A stretch of 36,722 nt of DNA from Acidobacteriota bacterium (lineage in GTDB: Bacteria > Acidobacteriota > Terriglobia > Bryobacterales > Bryobacteraceae), in assembly GCA_018268715.1 (NCBI GenBank), contig JAFDVZ010000017.1, positions 1 to 36,722 on the forward strand. The letters are read 5' to 3'. Made by a program: the position numbers and the translations under genes. Shown here piece by piece: positions 8,677 through 17,343 of this stretch. Position 1 is the first letter of the stretch. Each line of letters begins with the position of its first letter. The notes beneath the pieces are model-generated. The model saw only the letters and a program-made list of their open reading frames with translations, was not told where the DNA came from and made no database searches.

Positions 8677-9348
8677 TTAGTCGCTTTCCGAGGGAGCGGC
8701 GGAGGATCCGCCGAAACGGGCTTTTGCGGCGTGGATGATCACGGGGAGCACGGATATGAAGATGATGCCCAGCACCACCTTCTCAAAATGCCGGCGGATG
8801 ATGGGGACTCCGCCCAGGTAGTAGCCGAGCAGCGTCATCGAAAGCACCCAGCCCATGCCGCCGAAGATGTTGAAGGAGAGGAACCGCATGTACTGCATGC
8901 GCGCCACGCCGGCCATGAACGGCGCGAAGGTCCGCACGATGGGGACGAACTTGGCGTAGATCAGCGTCTTGCCGCCGTGCTTGTCGTAGAACTTCTGGGT
9001 TTCGGTGATGTACTGCTGTTTGAACAGCAACGAGTCCGGGCGGCTAAAGATCTTCGGGCCGGTGCGATGGCCCAGGAAGTACCCTGACTGATCGCCCAAA
9101 ATCGCCGCCACCATCATGCAGAGGCAGAGCGCCGCGACGTTGGCGTCGCCCGCGCCCGCCACTACTCCCACCGTGAACAGCAGCGAATCCCCCGGGAAGA
9201 TGAAGCCGACCAGCAGACCGGTTTCGGCGAAGACAATGCCGAACAGCATGGCATAGCCGACCCAACTGGTGAGGACGCCCGCAAGGAATGGGATGAGACG
9301 CTCCGGAGTCCAGAGCGTCCGCATGAATTCGATCAGGGTTTCTATCAT
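8677..9348 (-). CDS. DedA family inner-membrane protein
   Basis: This 223-residue polytopic membrane protein belongs to the DedA/SNARE-associated family (PF09335), whose members help move lipid carriers such as undecaprenyl phosphate or phospholipids across the membrane and support proton-motive-force balance. Signatures are Glu42 in FAETG, FPGD (51-54), GDQSGYFLG (85-93), and KFVPIVRT followed by Gly147, with Arg139 a residue usually essential in the family. It lies ten bases after the ppiD-like gene on the same strand and probably shares its transcript. No clear ribosome binding site is visible before the ATG at 9348. Which lipid it handles cannot be told. Confidence 0.9.
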   Translation of the reverse strand: MIETLIEFMRTLWTPERLIPFLAGVLTSWVGYAMLFGIVFAETGLLVGFIFPGDSLLFTVGVVAGAGDANVAALCLCMMVAAILGDQSGYFLGHRTGPKIFSRPDSLLFKQQYITETQKFYDKHGGKTLIYAKFVPIVRTFAPFMAGVARMQYMRFLSFNIFGGMGWVLSMTLLGYYLGGVPIIRRHFEKVVLGIIFISVLPVIIHAAKARFGGSSAAPSESD

Positions 9349-9358
9349 GAACGGCTGA

Positions 9359-11287
9359 CTAGCCGCGGTAGGCCGCGATCAGCCTCTTGATCACGTCGTT
9401 GTGCTTCTTCACCTTGCCGGACTTGATGAGCGAGGCGAGGATGCTGTCGTAGAACAGTTCACGCCGCTCGGCGGCCTTCTTCTGCTTCAGCTCCTGCACG
9501 ATGTTGGCGCGCTGGGCGACGAGCAGGTTCATGTCGGCCGGAGTCTTGGAGACGCTCTTGGCCACGACGGTGGCGTCGCCGGCGGCCGGCACGGGCCCCA
9601 TGACGGCGCCCACGGGCTTGGCGAACGCATCGGCGAACATGCTGGCCGCGCCGAGACCTTCAATGGCGTCGTTGATGTTGAAATCCGAGGAGGTCTTCAC
9701 TTCGGCGCCCAGTTCCTTGGCGACCTTGGCGGGTTCCTCGCCGGCCTTCAGCCGGGTGGCGGCCTGATTGGCGCGCTCCATGGAGAGCGCCTTGCTCTTC
9801 TGGGCGGTGACGGCGTCTTTGACGCGCGCTTCCACTTCGGAGAGCGGCTGGACGTGGGACGGGAAGGAATCGAGGACCTCAACCAGCACCAGCTTGTCGC
9901 CGGGGGCCTGGAACACCGGGGTCACTTCACCCTTCTTCAAGCCGGAAAGCGCGGCGTCGAGATCGGGCACGGAGCCGATTTGCGGCAGGGCCTGCCCGGG
10001 GCCGGCCTTGTCGACGCGCACCAGTTCGAGGTTGAACTGATTGGCCACCTGGTCGAGCGAACCGGGCGCCTTCTGGAGGGCGGCGTGCGCCTGTTCGGTG
10101 GCGGTCTGCATGCGCTCGAACACCACCTGCTTCTTCAGTTCGGCCGAGAGCTGGTCCTTCACTTCGTCCAGGGTCTGGGTGTGCGCGGCCTGCTTCTCTT
10201 CCACCTGAATGATGTGGAAGCCGTATTCGGTGCTGACCAGGTCGCTGATCTTGTTGACGGGCAGCGAGAAGGCGGCGGCCTCGAAATTCGCCACGGTCTG
10301 CCCCTTCACGACCCATCCGAGTTCGCCGCCCTTGACGGCGGAGGAGGTGTCCTCGGAGTTCTTCTTGGCCAGGTCCTCGAAGTTGCCGCCGCCGCGGAGC
10401 TGCTTCAACAGGTCCTCGGCCTTCTGCTTGATCTTGGCGGTGTCGGCGGGGGCCTTGCCGGTGGTCTTCAACAGAATGTGGCGGGCGCGGACGCGTTCCG
10501 GCGTGCGGTACTGGTCGCGGCGGGCGTTGTAGGCGGCCTGCAGCTGAGCGTCGGAAACCACGATGGAGGCGGCGACCTTCTCCTGGTCGGCGATGAGCAG
10601 GGCGAGATTGCGCTTTTCCGGCTCCATGTACTGGTTCGTGTTCGCCTGATAGTAGGCCTGGATGTCGGCGGGCGCGACGGTGACCGAGGCCTTCAGGTTG
10701 TCCGGCTTGAACAGGATGTACTCCACCTTGGCCTTCTGATTGGCCTTCTCAAACTGCGCCTGGATTTCCTGCGGCGTGACCACGATCCCTTCCATCACCA
10801 GGTTCTGCAGGCGTCCGGTGAGGATCTGCTTGCGCACCATGTTTTCGAATTCGGGGATGGTCATGCCCTTGTCGCCGAGCACGCGCTCGTAGGCGGCTTT
10901 GTCGACCAGTTGGCCGTTGTTGAACAGTTGGGGCAGCACGGAGCGGATGCCGGCGGCCACTTCGGCGTCGGTGGCGTTGAGGCCCATACGTTCGGCCTGC
11001 AAGGACACGGCCCGTTCCATGATCATCTGATCGATGAACTGAGGCGCATACATCTGCAGCATGTCGGGGGGGACCTGGCGATTGCGGACCAAGCCCTGCA
11101 ATTCAGTCTGGACCTGGCGGACCGTAATGACGTCCTTGCCGATTTCGGCGACTACGGGGTCGTCGCCGCTGGTAGCGGAGCCAAAGCCGGGGATGAGCGT
11201 GACGACCATCGAAAGGGCCACCAACATCAGCATTCCGCCCAGCACGTAGCGGACAGCCTTATCCCGGCTGCGGAAGAGATCAAACAT
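9359..11287 (-). CDS. ppiD: Membrane-anchored SurA/PpiD-type peptidyl-prolyl isomerase
   Basis: This 642-residue periplasmic folding factor is close in length to E. coli PpiD (623). One membrane helix (about 13-34) anchors it. A SurA_N-like chaperone region (about 44-260) is split around one parvulin domain (about 264-365) that shows RARHILLK, GGELGWV and GFHIIQVEEK. A second, weaker PpiC-like or helical region follows to the C-terminus. It should help exported proteins fold at the periplasmic face of the inner membrane. It has its own extended -10 promoter (11331-11339) after galT, and AGGAG lies 12 bases before the ATG. The dedA gene follows directly. Strict orthology to PpiD is likely but not proven. 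Confidence 0.88.
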   Translation of the reverse strand: MFDLFRSRDKAVRYVLGGMLMLVALSMVVTLIPGFGSATSGDDPVVAEIGKDVITVRQVQTELQGLVRNRQVPPDMLQMYAPQFIDQMIMERAVSLQAERMGLNATDAEVAAGIRSVLPQLFNNGQLVDKAAYERVLGDKGMTIPEFENMVRKQILTGRLQNLVMEGIVVTPQEIQAQFEKANQKAKVEYILFKPDNLKASVTVAPADIQAYYQANTNQYMEPEKRNLALLIADQEKVAASIVVSDAQLQAAYNARRDQYRTPERVRARHILLKTTGKAPADTAKIKQKAEDLLKQLRGGGNFEDLAKKNSEDTSSAVKGGELGWVVKGQTVANFEAAAFSLPVNKISDLVSTEYGFHIIQVEEKQAAHTQTLDEVKDQLSAELKKQVVFERMQTATEQAHAALQKAPGSLDQVANQFNLELVRVDKAGPGQALPQIGSVPDLDAALSGLKKGEVTPVFQAPGDKLVLVEVLDSFPSHVQPLSEVEARVKDAVTAQKSKALSMERANQAATRLKAGEEPAKVAKELGAEVKTSSDFNINDAIEGLGAASMFADAFAKPVGAVMGPVPAAGDATVVAKSVSKTPADMNLLVAQRANIVQELKQKKAAERRELFYDSILASLIKSGKVKKHNDVIKRLIAAYRG

Positions 11288-11330
11288 GGGACTCGAACAC
11301 TCCTAAAAGAGGAAGGGGATTCCTCGAATA

Positions 11331-11339
11331 ATTATAGCA
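11331..11339 (-). promoter_or_regulatory. Extended -10 promoter for ppiD-dedA
   Basis: On the minus strand the bases read TGC TATAAT, a perfect -10 hexamer with the TGN extension. Transcription would begin near 11324, giving a leader of about 37 bases. The early leader holds a small hairpin (GAGGAA 11309-11314 / TTCCTC 11320-11325) followed by TTTT. No -35 is recognisable. Confidence 0.6.
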
Positions 11340-11360
11340 GGGAGGCCTGCCGCGGCCGCT

Positions 11361-12359
11361 CTATACACGGGCTTCGCGCAAAAATGCGGCGGCTTCCTCC
11401 GGCGGGGTGGGGTTTATGTAGAATCCGGTGCCCCATTCGAAGCCGGCCACCTTGGTCAGCTTGGGGATGACTTCCATGTGCCAGTGGAAGTGCGGCATGG
11501 CCGGATCCTGCACGGGCGCGGTGTGAACCATCAGGTTGTAGGGCGGCCGCTCCAGCACCTTCTCCATCTTGCGGACCAGCACGCGGGTCATCGCGCCGAG
11601 GTTCTGGACGGTGGCGATTTCCGAGTTCTCGAAATGGGAGCAGTGGACTTTGGGCAGGATCCAGGTCTCGAAGGGGAAACGGGGGGCGTAGGGGGCCACG
11701 GCCACCATGTGGTCGCTTTCCATGACGATGCGGGCGCCGGAGTCGAGCTCCTGGCGGATGACGTCGCACCAGACGCAGCGTTCCTTGAAATCGTAGTATT
11801 TGCGGGCGCCGTCGATCTCCTCCAGGGCGCGCTTGGGGACCACGGGCAGGGCGATCAGTTGGGAATGGGTGTGTTCGAGGGAGGCGCCGGCGGCCTCGCC
11901 GTGGTTCTTGAACAGGATGATGTAGCGGAGGCGCTTGTCCTTGCGCAGGTCGGCGATGCGGTCGCGATAGGCCCAGAACAGGTCCTCCACCTGCTTTTCC
12001 GACAGGTCTCCGAGGGACAGGTCATGGGACGGCGATTCGATCAGGACTTCGTGGGCGCCGACGCCGTTCATCTTGTCGTACATGCCGTCGCCCTGGCGGG
12101 TGAGGTCGCCCTCGATGCGGAGGGCGGGGAATTTGTTGGGGATGACCCGGAGCGACCAGCCGGGTTCGTTGGGCCGGCCCTGGGTGCGGTAGGACAGAAC
12201 CTCCGGTGGGGTTTTGAACTCCCGACTCTCACAAAAGGGGCAATTGGCGGCTCCCCGCACTTCGATGGGTTGCCGGACGAAGTCGGCAGGCCTCTTGGCG
12301 CGGTCGGTCGCGATAATCACCCAGCGGCCCGCTATGGGGTCTCTGCGCAGCTCTGGCAA
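11361..12359 (-). CDS. galT: Galactose-1-phosphate uridylyltransferase
   Basis: GalT exchanges UMP between UDP-glucose and galactose-1-phosphate in the Leloir pathway. The protein is 332 residues from the chosen TTG at 12359, which sits six bases after GGAGG and yields the family-typical start MPELRRDP. A GTG at 12377 is in frame but lies upstream of that ribosome binding site. Zinc-type CxxC pairs occur at Cys40/Cys43 and Cys195/Cys198. The catalytic HIT motif is HTHSQ (163-167) and the C-terminal HIT-like motif is HFHWH. No galK or galE is in the window, but galU lies about 7 kb away on the same strand. It is separated from ppiD by 73 bases containing the ppiD promoter. Confidence 0.93.
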   Translation of the reverse strand: MPELRRDPIAGRWVIIATDRAKRPADFVRQPIEVRGAANCPFCESREFKTPPEVLSYRTQGRPNEPGWSLRVIPNKFPALRIEGDLTRQGDGMYDKMNGVGAHEVLIESPSHDLSLGDLSEKQVEDLFWAYRDRIADLRKDKRLRYIILFKNHGEAAGASLEHTHSQLIALPVVPKRALEEIDGARKYYDFKERCVWCDVIRQELDSGARIVMESDHMVAVAPYAPRFPFETWILPKVHCSHFENSEIATVQNLGAMTRVLVRKMEKVLERPPYNLMVHTAPVQDPAMPHFHWHMEVIPKLTKVAGFEWGTGFYINPTPPEEAAAFLREARV

Positions 12360-12401
12360 AATACAGCCTCCCGCCACCCGCCGGCCGACGTTTTGGGCAT
12401 C

Positions 12402-12426
12402 GGCGCCACTTCAACGGGTTGGCGCC
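12402..12426. repeat. Hairpin-forming inverted repeat in the galT leader
   Basis: GGCGCCA (12402-12408) and TGGCGCC (12420-12426) can pair as a perfect 7-bp stem with an 11-base loop. The element lies between yraN and galT, about 40 bases before the galT start. It has no T-run on either strand, so it is not a standard terminator. The rest of this 117-base gap is AT-richer than its surroundings and may hold the galT promoter, but I cannot pick one with confidence. Confidence 0.35.
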
Positions 12427-12476
12427 TACTTAAACGATACAAAGGCGAAAAAAGTGTATTGTATAACGGCCGATGG

Positions 12477-12920
12477 TCAGTTCGGACAGGCCGCTCCACC
12501 GACCGGGAACACGTCGCGGAAGTGGGTGACCGCCGGAGGCTTCGAGAAGACCACGTTCAGCACGTCAAACCGGAGCTTCGGAGGCGGCATATCGGTGCGG
12601 CGCAGATAGTCGGTCGCGGCGCGGGTCAGACGGCGGCGCTTCTCGCCGTCAATGGCGCGGTCGGGCTCGCCGTAGTCCGACGTGGCGCGGCTCTTCACCT
12701 CGACGAAGACGAGGGTGTCGCCCTCCCAGGCGATCAGGTCGACCTCGCCGGAGCCGTTGGCGGTCCTGTGATTACGGGCGACGACGGTCATGCCGGCGCG
12801 CTGAAGGAAGCGGTGGGCGATGTCCTCGCCACGGCGGCCAGCGGCCAAATCGGGGTTCCAGGTGCGTCTTCGCCCGTGATCCCGGAGCAGATCTCCCAGC
12901 CGGTACAGCGATCCGAGCAT
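12477..12920 (-). CDS. yraN: YraN/UPF0102 family protein
   Basis: This 147-residue protein matches the YraN (UPF0102) family, which has a restriction-endonuclease-like fold. Recognisable parts are GRRGEDIAHRFL, followed by GEVDLIAWEGDTLVFVEVKSR, the family's D...ExK nuclease-type signature, and then an RRR.L..AA.DYL helix. The family's role is uncertain; a nuclease function tied to DNA repair or recombination is usually proposed. The N-terminal 20 or so residues before the core are variable. The ATG at 12920 follows GAGG by five bases. The gene is separated by 82 bases from the upstream methyltransferase and may start its own unit. Confidence 0.9.
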   Translation of the reverse strand: MLGSLYRLGDLLRDHGRRRTWNPDLAAGRRGEDIAHRFLQRAGMTVVARNHRTANGSGEVDLIAWEGDTLVFVEVKSRATSDYGEPDRAIDGEKRRRLTRAATDYLRRTDMPPPKLRFDVLNVVFSKPPAVTHFRDVFPVGGAACPN

Positions 12921-13002
12921 ACCTACCTCACTTCACTCGAGACGTATGGCGAGTTGGGATGCGTTTCGTGGGGAGAAACCATCCCGGGTCCGCGTTGGCT
13001 GT

Positions 13003-13530
13003 CTATTTGACGACTTTCAGCTCCCACTCGATGACTTTGCCGCGCACCACGTAGCAGAGGTAGTACTCCCAGTTGCGTCGGAAACCGGGAAATCGGTTCA
13101 CCAGGAACTCAAAGCCCAGCCACTTCCAGAGCTTCAGTAGCTTCACGCGGACGGAAGTCTCTTCGAAACGTACGGGCGAGTAGTAGCCGTAGCCGGCGTT
13201 GTCGGGACCGAAGTAGCGGAGGCTGAAACTGTTCAGGTGCCAGCGGTGGGTGGGGTCGCAGAAAGAGCTGAAATCGGTGTAGTGGGGGGTGGCGATGTAG
13301 ACCGATCCGCCCTTACGCACCAGGCGGTGGAACTCCTCCATGGCGCGGACGACGTCGGCGACGTGCTCGATGACGTGAACGGCGCGCAGGTGGTCGAAGG
13401 AATCGTCGCGGAAGGGGTAGGGGAAGTGGTTCAACTCGCACAACACATCGGCCCGGCTGCGCGGGTTCACATCGACTCCGACGGCGCCGGGATATTTGTT
13501 GATCCCGCAGCCCACGTCCAGTATTCGCAT
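13003..13530 (-). CDS. Class I SAM-dependent methyltransferase
   Basis: This protein is 175 residues from the ATG at 13530, where MRILDVGCG begins. The frame is open further upstream, but that part has no methyltransferase character and runs into the divergent gene. Motif I is LDVGCGINKYPG (4-15), the acidic Asp of the SAM ribose site is in GVDVNP, and the HVIEHV segment fits the Methyltransf_11 group. The C-terminus is basic and aromatic (RRNWEYYLCY). Such proteins are often linked to lipid or cell-surface glycan methylation; the substrate here is unknown. No Shine-Dalgarno is seen, but TACAAT lies 11 bases upstream of the start. Confidence 0.82.
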   Translation of the reverse strand: MRILDVGCGINKYPGAVGVDVNPRSRADVLCELNHFPYPFRDDSFDHLRAVHVIEHVADVVRAMEEFHRLVRKGGSVYIATPHYTDFSSFCDPTHRWHLNSFSLRYFGPDNAGYGYYSPVRFEETSVRVKLLKLWKWLGFEFLVNRFPGFRRNWEYYLCYVVRGKVIEWELKVVK

Positions 13531-13541
13531 CGGTACTGACG

Positions 13542-13547
13542 ATTGTA
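13542..13547 (-). promoter_or_regulatory. -10-like element for the methyltransferase gene
   Basis: TACAAT on the minus strand (five of six consensus bases) ends 11 bases before the ATG at 13530, so RNA would begin within about five bases of the start codon. The rest of the 244-base divergent region (13531-13774) contains no gene and no other element I can support. Confidence 0.3.
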
Positions 13548-13774
13548 GCGGTCGGCTCGGCGAAAGTTCGCGGCGGGGGCGAACAATCTTGTTTCCCAAA
13601 GGGCGCCGGCGCGCGTCAGTGCATCGGATAAGCCGAGTATTCCAGTGCGTGCGTGGGGTACTCCCGCTGTTAGAGGATAGAAACGTAGATGAATCCGGCT
13701 TGTATTGGTGACGGCGATGGACGCCGGCGGGTATGCGGCCGGATCGGAGTGGGGAGAAATCCGGGATAAGACCG

Positions 13775-15622
13775 ATGAAACATCTCAATCTGGCGTTAAT
13801 CCTGACCGCCGCGGCCGTTTGGCCCGTTGCGGCGCAGAGCACGATCCCTTGGGACTCGAGCGGGAACTCGATGCTTTCGGGGACCTACTATTTCCGGCAG
13901 CTGGCCTTTCAGGGCATCAAGTCGTCCGGCTCCATCGGACAAACCACCTTGCTGTACGGGACGATGACGTTCGACGGCAAGGGGAATTATACGGTCACCG
14001 GCCAAAAGGTGGATTCCACGATATCTTCCGGGACTCCACAGTCGTTCACTTTCAACTCCGGGACCTATGGCATTTCGGCCAGCGGTTTCGGATATATTGA
14101 TAACCCCCTGTTCACCAGCGAGTCGGTGATCGGGGCGGTGGCGCAGGGCGTTTTCGTGGGCAGTTCGACGGAAGGCTCGTTGAACGATGTGTTCGTGGCG
14201 GTGCCGGCGGGCAGCGCGCAGGCGGGGCTTTCCACGTTCAACGGCAAGTACTGGTTCGGATATATGAACATGCCCGGGTCGGACCCGGGGCAGTTCACCG
14301 ACGCGTTCATGCCGATCACGGCCAACGGCGCGGGCGGGTTCACGGGGTCGATCACGGCCACCGGCTATGCCGGCACGTCGACGGCGGCGGTCAGCCAGAC
14401 CGTGTCGAGCCTGTCCTATTCATTCTCGGGCGGCGTGGGGACGTTGACCTTCCCCTCCTCCGGAACGCTGATCAGCGGGGCCAAGGTGATGTATGTGTCC
14501 GCCGACGGCAACTTCGCCATCGGCGGGTCCGCCAACAGCTACGACCTGTTTTTCGCCATCCGCGCGCCCACGGGCACGGTGAGCAACTCGTCCTACTCGG
14601 GACTTTATTACACGGCGGGAGTGGACGAGGATAACTCGACGGCGGGGGCGGCGGTGCTCGATACGTTTTACGGCGCGTTCACGGCGTCCGGCACGGGCTC
14701 GATTTATCGCGACGACCGGCTGGCGTATTTCGACTCGGCCGCCTACGAATTCGCCTATGACACGAGTTACTCGCTGGACAGCACCGGGTCCTACAGCAGT
14801 TACTACTATCGCTACGGCGTGGGGAACGGCGGCCTGGGGTTTGTCGCGGTGGGGAAGGGGCCGGTCCTGGCGCTGAGTTTCGGCGTGAAGGCGCCGACGT
14901 TCAGCGGCAACGGGGTGTACCTGAATCCGACCGGAGTGGTGAACGCGGCAAGTTATGCGCCGTTTATCGGAGGCGTTGCGCGCGGCGAACTGATCACCCT
15001 GTACGGGTCGGGACTGGCGGCCTCCACGGTGGTGTCGCCGTCGCTGCCGTTCCCGACGACGCTCGGCAACGTGCAGGTGACCATCAACGGACGCAAGTGC
15101 CCCATCTACTACGTGAGCCCGACGCAGATCAGCGTGATCGTGCCGTATGAGACGGAGCTTTCCTTCGCGGCGGTGCAGGTGACCAACAACGGGACTGCGT
15201 CGAATACGGTGACGGTGTACATGAACGACGCGGCGCCGGGCGTCTTCAGCCAGGGCGCCACGGGCGTGGGCTACGCCGCGGCGTTACACGCCAACTACCA
15301 GTTGGTGAGTGCGGCGAATCCCGCCAAGAAGGGCGAAACGATCCTGGTGTTCCTGACCGGGTTGGGCGACGTGACTCCGTCGGCCACGGCCGGGGCCGCC
15401 GCGCCGTCGAATCCGCTGAGTTACACGAGCGGCGCGTTCTATGTCTATGTGGACGGCGCCGACGCCACCACTTCCTATGTCGGGCTGGCGCCGGGTCTGG
15501 CCGGTCTGTACCAGATTAACGTCGCCGTGCCATCCACGGCCTCGGCCGGGGATCTGTACCTGGATATTCAAGCCGATTCAAACGGCTTCTATACGTCGCA
15601 GGTGAAGATACCGGTACAGTAA
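13775..15622 (+). CDS. Secreted protein with TIGR03437 C-terminal domain
   Basis: This 615-residue protein starts at ATG 13775 with a clear Sec signal (MKHLNLALILTAAAVWPVAA, cleavage near residue 21). Residues about 22-380 are rich in Gly, Ser, Thr and Tyr, with repeated beta-strand patterns. I do not recognise a named domain there; it looks like an extracellular beta-solenoid or barrel-like surface region. Residues about 385-615 match TIGR03437, opening with VVNAASYAP, then RGELITLYGSGL, YYVSPTQISVIVPYE and VFLTGLGDV. That domain is strongly expanded in Solibacter-like Acidobacteriota and has no proven role; a surface-attachment or sorting role is a guess. The gene ends at a strong hairpin terminator. 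Upstream frame to 13733 adds a basic stretch before the signal and is rejected. Confidence 0.85.
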   Translation: MKHLNLALILTAAAVWPVAAQSTIPWDSSGNSMLSGTYYFRQLAFQGIKSSGSIGQTTLLYGTMTFDGKGNYTVTGQKVDSTISSGTPQSFTFNSGTYGISASGFGYIDNPLFTSESVIGAVAQGVFVGSSTEGSLNDVFVAVPAGSAQAGLSTFNGKYWFGYMNMPGSDPGQFTDAFMPITANGAGGFTGSITATGYAGTSTAAVSQTVSSLSYSFSGGVGTLTFPSSGTLISGAKVMYVSADGNFAIGGSANSYDLFFAIRAPTGTVSNSSYSGLYYTAGVDEDNSTAGAAVLDTFYGAFTASGTGSIYRDDRLAYFDSAAYEFAYDTSYSLDSTGSYSSYYYRYGVGNGGLGFVAVGKGPVLALSFGVKAPTFSGNGVYLNPTGVVNAASYAPFIGGVARGELITLYGSGLAASTVVSPSLPFPTTLGNVQVTINGRKCPIYYVSPTQISVIVPYETELSFAAVQVTNNGTASNTVTVYMNDAAPGVFSQGATGVGYAAALHANYQLVSAANPAKKGETILVFLTGLGDVTPSATAGAAAPSNPLSYTSGAFYVYVDGADATTSYVGLAPGLAGLYQINVAVPSTASAGDLYLDIQADSNGFYTSQVKIPVQ

Positions 15623-15632
15623 GGTCCACGGG

Positions 15633-15660
15633 GGCGGATCCGGCGGCTGCCGGGTCCGCC
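15633..15660. terminator. Strong two-way hairpin terminator
   Basis: The 28 bases fold into a 12-bp stem (GGCGGATCCGGC paired to GCCGGGTCCGCC with one T-G wobble) and a 4-base GGCT loop. It lies in the 40-base gap between two convergent genes. On the plus strand it is followed by TCTTATAA, a weak T-tract. It begins two bases after the stop of the minus-strand thioredoxin gene, so it can end transcripts from both sides. Confidence 0.7.
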
Positions 15661-15662
15661 TC

Positions 15663-16562
15663 TTATAACTGAGCCTTCAATTCTTCATAACTCATCTCGC
15701 CCGGATGATATAGCTTCACCAGGCCGGCGGCGTCGATGATGACGATGGTCGGCGTGGTGCTTGCTCCATAGTTTTTGAACGCTTCCTCACTCACCGGGAC
15801 CAGAAACTCCGGAATCCGCGCGGCGTAATATTTCAGACGCACCTCGTCGATGTACTTCAACTCCGCCTCCGGCGGCGCCTCCTCGCCCTGGGCCACGTAG
15901 CCGTAGCGCTGGGTAGGCGCGATCAGCGTGATCCTGCCGGCGTACTCCTTCTGGATTCGGGCGAGCGTGGGGATCTCCGTCTTGCAGTCGCCGCACCAGT
16001 GGGCCCAGAAGAACAGCAGCACGGGCTTGCCCTTGAGTTGGGCGAGCGTGGGGACCTTCGCGCCCAGGTGCACGTCCGTGGAGATGGCCGGCGCGGGCTT
16101 GCCCTTGAGCGTCAGCAGGTTCAGGTTCTTCTGCAACCGGGTGCGGATGGTGGCGCCATGGAAGGCCTTCAACTCGCGGGTAAGCAGCGACACCGCCTCC
16201 GCCCGTTGGCCCCGCGCCGCCAGAACGCTCGCCTGCACTTCGATGGACGCGCCCAGCGCGATGGGCAAGTAGCGATCCTGGTCGAGAGGACGGCGCTTCA
16301 GCAACTCGAGGCACGCCTGGTAGGTTTGCCGCGCGATCGATTCCGCGCGCGGGTAGTCCTTGCTTGCGAATGCTCCCCGGGCCAGCCAGGATTGCGCCTC
16401 CAGCATTTCGGCGGTGACTCCGTTCAGCTTCCGATAGGCTTCCACCTGAGCTTCGGCCTGGCTGAATTCCTTCTTCGCGATGGCGTCGCGGACGTCCTTG
16501 ACGATGGCCGAGGAGGCCGTGGACGCCGCCAACAGGGCGTATGAGATGATGCGTTTCTGCAT
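15663..16562 (-). CDS. Exported TlpA/ResA-like thioredoxin-fold protein with helical N-terminal region
   Basis: This 299-residue protein starts at ATG 16562 with a short signal (MQKRIISYALLAASTASSA). Residues about 20-145 form helical TPR-like pairs (KKEFSQAEAQVEAYRKL, SKDYPRAESIARQTY). Residues about 155-299 are a redoxin/thioredoxin domain with WCGDC (189-193) after LKGKPVLLFFWAHW, and a cis-Pro region near STTPTIVIID. It should act outside the cytoplasm as a thiol-disulfide reductant or oxidant. It is the last gene of the galU-to-thioredoxin operon, 22 bases after the SDR gene, and ends at the shared terminator. A partner protein is not evident in the window. Confidence 0.83.
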   Translation of the reverse strand: MQKRIISYALLAASTASSAIVKDVRDAIAKKEFSQAEAQVEAYRKLNGVTAEMLEAQSWLARGAFASKDYPRAESIARQTYQACLELLKRRPLDQDRYLPIALGASIEVQASVLAARGQRAEAVSLLTRELKAFHGATIRTRLQKNLNLLTLKGKPAPAISTDVHLGAKVPTLAQLKGKPVLLFFWAHWCGDCKTEIPTLARIQKEYAGRITLIAPTQRYGYVAQGEEAPPEAELKYIDEVRLKYYAARIPEFLVPVSEEAFKNYGASTTPTIVIIDAAGLVKLYHPGEMSYEELKAQL

Positions 16563-16584
16563 GTCGAGGGACTTATCGGACCCG

Positions 16585-17343
16585 TCAGGGCAATAGCCGG
16601 CCGCCGTCGATGACAAACGTCTGGCCGGTGATGTAGGATCCGCGATCGCTGGCGAGCAGCAGGGCGGTTTCGGCGATTTCAGCGGGCTGCCCGAGATGCT
16701 GCAAGGGCTGTTGGGCCAGGATCGCGTCCAGCTTGCCTTCGCCGTTCCAGTAATACTCGCTGAGCGCGGTTTGGATGAGGCCCGGCGCGATGGCGTTGAC
16801 GCGGACGCCCTTCGGTCCCAGTTCGAATGCGTACGACTTCGTCATCATGATCAAGGCGGCCTTGGTCATGCTGTACAGCATGCCGTGATATTGCGGCCGC
16901 AATCCGGCGATCGACGCTATATTGATGATCGAACCGCGCCCGCGGTCGCACATTCCGGGCGCAACGGCCTGGATGAGACGGAAGGCGGACTTCAGGTTCA
17001 CCTCCACCATCTTGTCGAACTTCCCTTCGTCGACCTTGAGGACGGGCTCCTGGGCGATGTTGGTGGCGGCGTTGTTCACCAGCACGTCCACGCGGCCGAA
17101 GCGCTGGTGGGCGGCCTCGACCAGGCGCTTCAGATCGTCGGCGCGCCCGACGTGGCAGGCGTGGGGGATCAGGGCGCCGGGTCCATCGAAGGGTTCGGCG
17201 GCCACCTGCTCCAGGGTCTCCTGCTTGCGGCCGCAGATGATGACCGAGGCGCCCTCGCGGGCGAAGGTCCGGGCGATCGCCTTGCCGATGCCGCGGCTCG
17301 AGCCGGTGACGATCGCCACCTGGTTTTCAAGCGCGGGTTTCAT
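16585..17343 (-). CDS. SDR family NAD(P)-dependent oxidoreductase
   Basis: This 252-residue classical short-chain dehydrogenase has TGSSRGIG (13-20) for the nucleotide, NNA (90-92), and the catalytic set Asn115/Ser144/Tyr157/Lys161 (YSMTK), followed by the PG turn after the NAIAPG strand. It oxidises or reduces an alcohol/ketone group, plausibly on a sugar derivative given its neighbours. The ATG at 17343 overlaps the stop of the upstream isomerase by four bases (ATGA), a coupling signal that supports this start. A much longer open frame exists upstream in the same frame but is antisense-like and alternative to the isomerase frame, so it is not used. The substrate cannot be set from sequence. 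Confidence 0.88.
   Translation of the reverse strand: MKPALENQVAIVTGSSRGIGKAIARTFAREGASVIICGRKQETLEQVAAEPFDGPGALIPHACHVGRADDLKRLVEAAHQRFGRVDVLVNNAATNIAQEPVLKVDEGKFDKMVEVNLKSAFRLIQAVAPGMCDRGRGSIINIASIAGLRPQYHGMLYSMTKAALIMMTKSYAFELGPKGVRVNAIAPGLIQTALSEYYWNGEGKLDAILAQQPLQHLGQPAEIAETALLLASDRGSYITGQTFVIDGGRLLP

Noticed and set aside
9401-11470. Long open frame (689 codons) on the plus strand opposite ppiD
   Set aside because: It is the mirror of a recognised gene in high-GC DNA, has a composition of Gly/His/Leu/Val repeats with no family features, and lacks a ribosome binding site.
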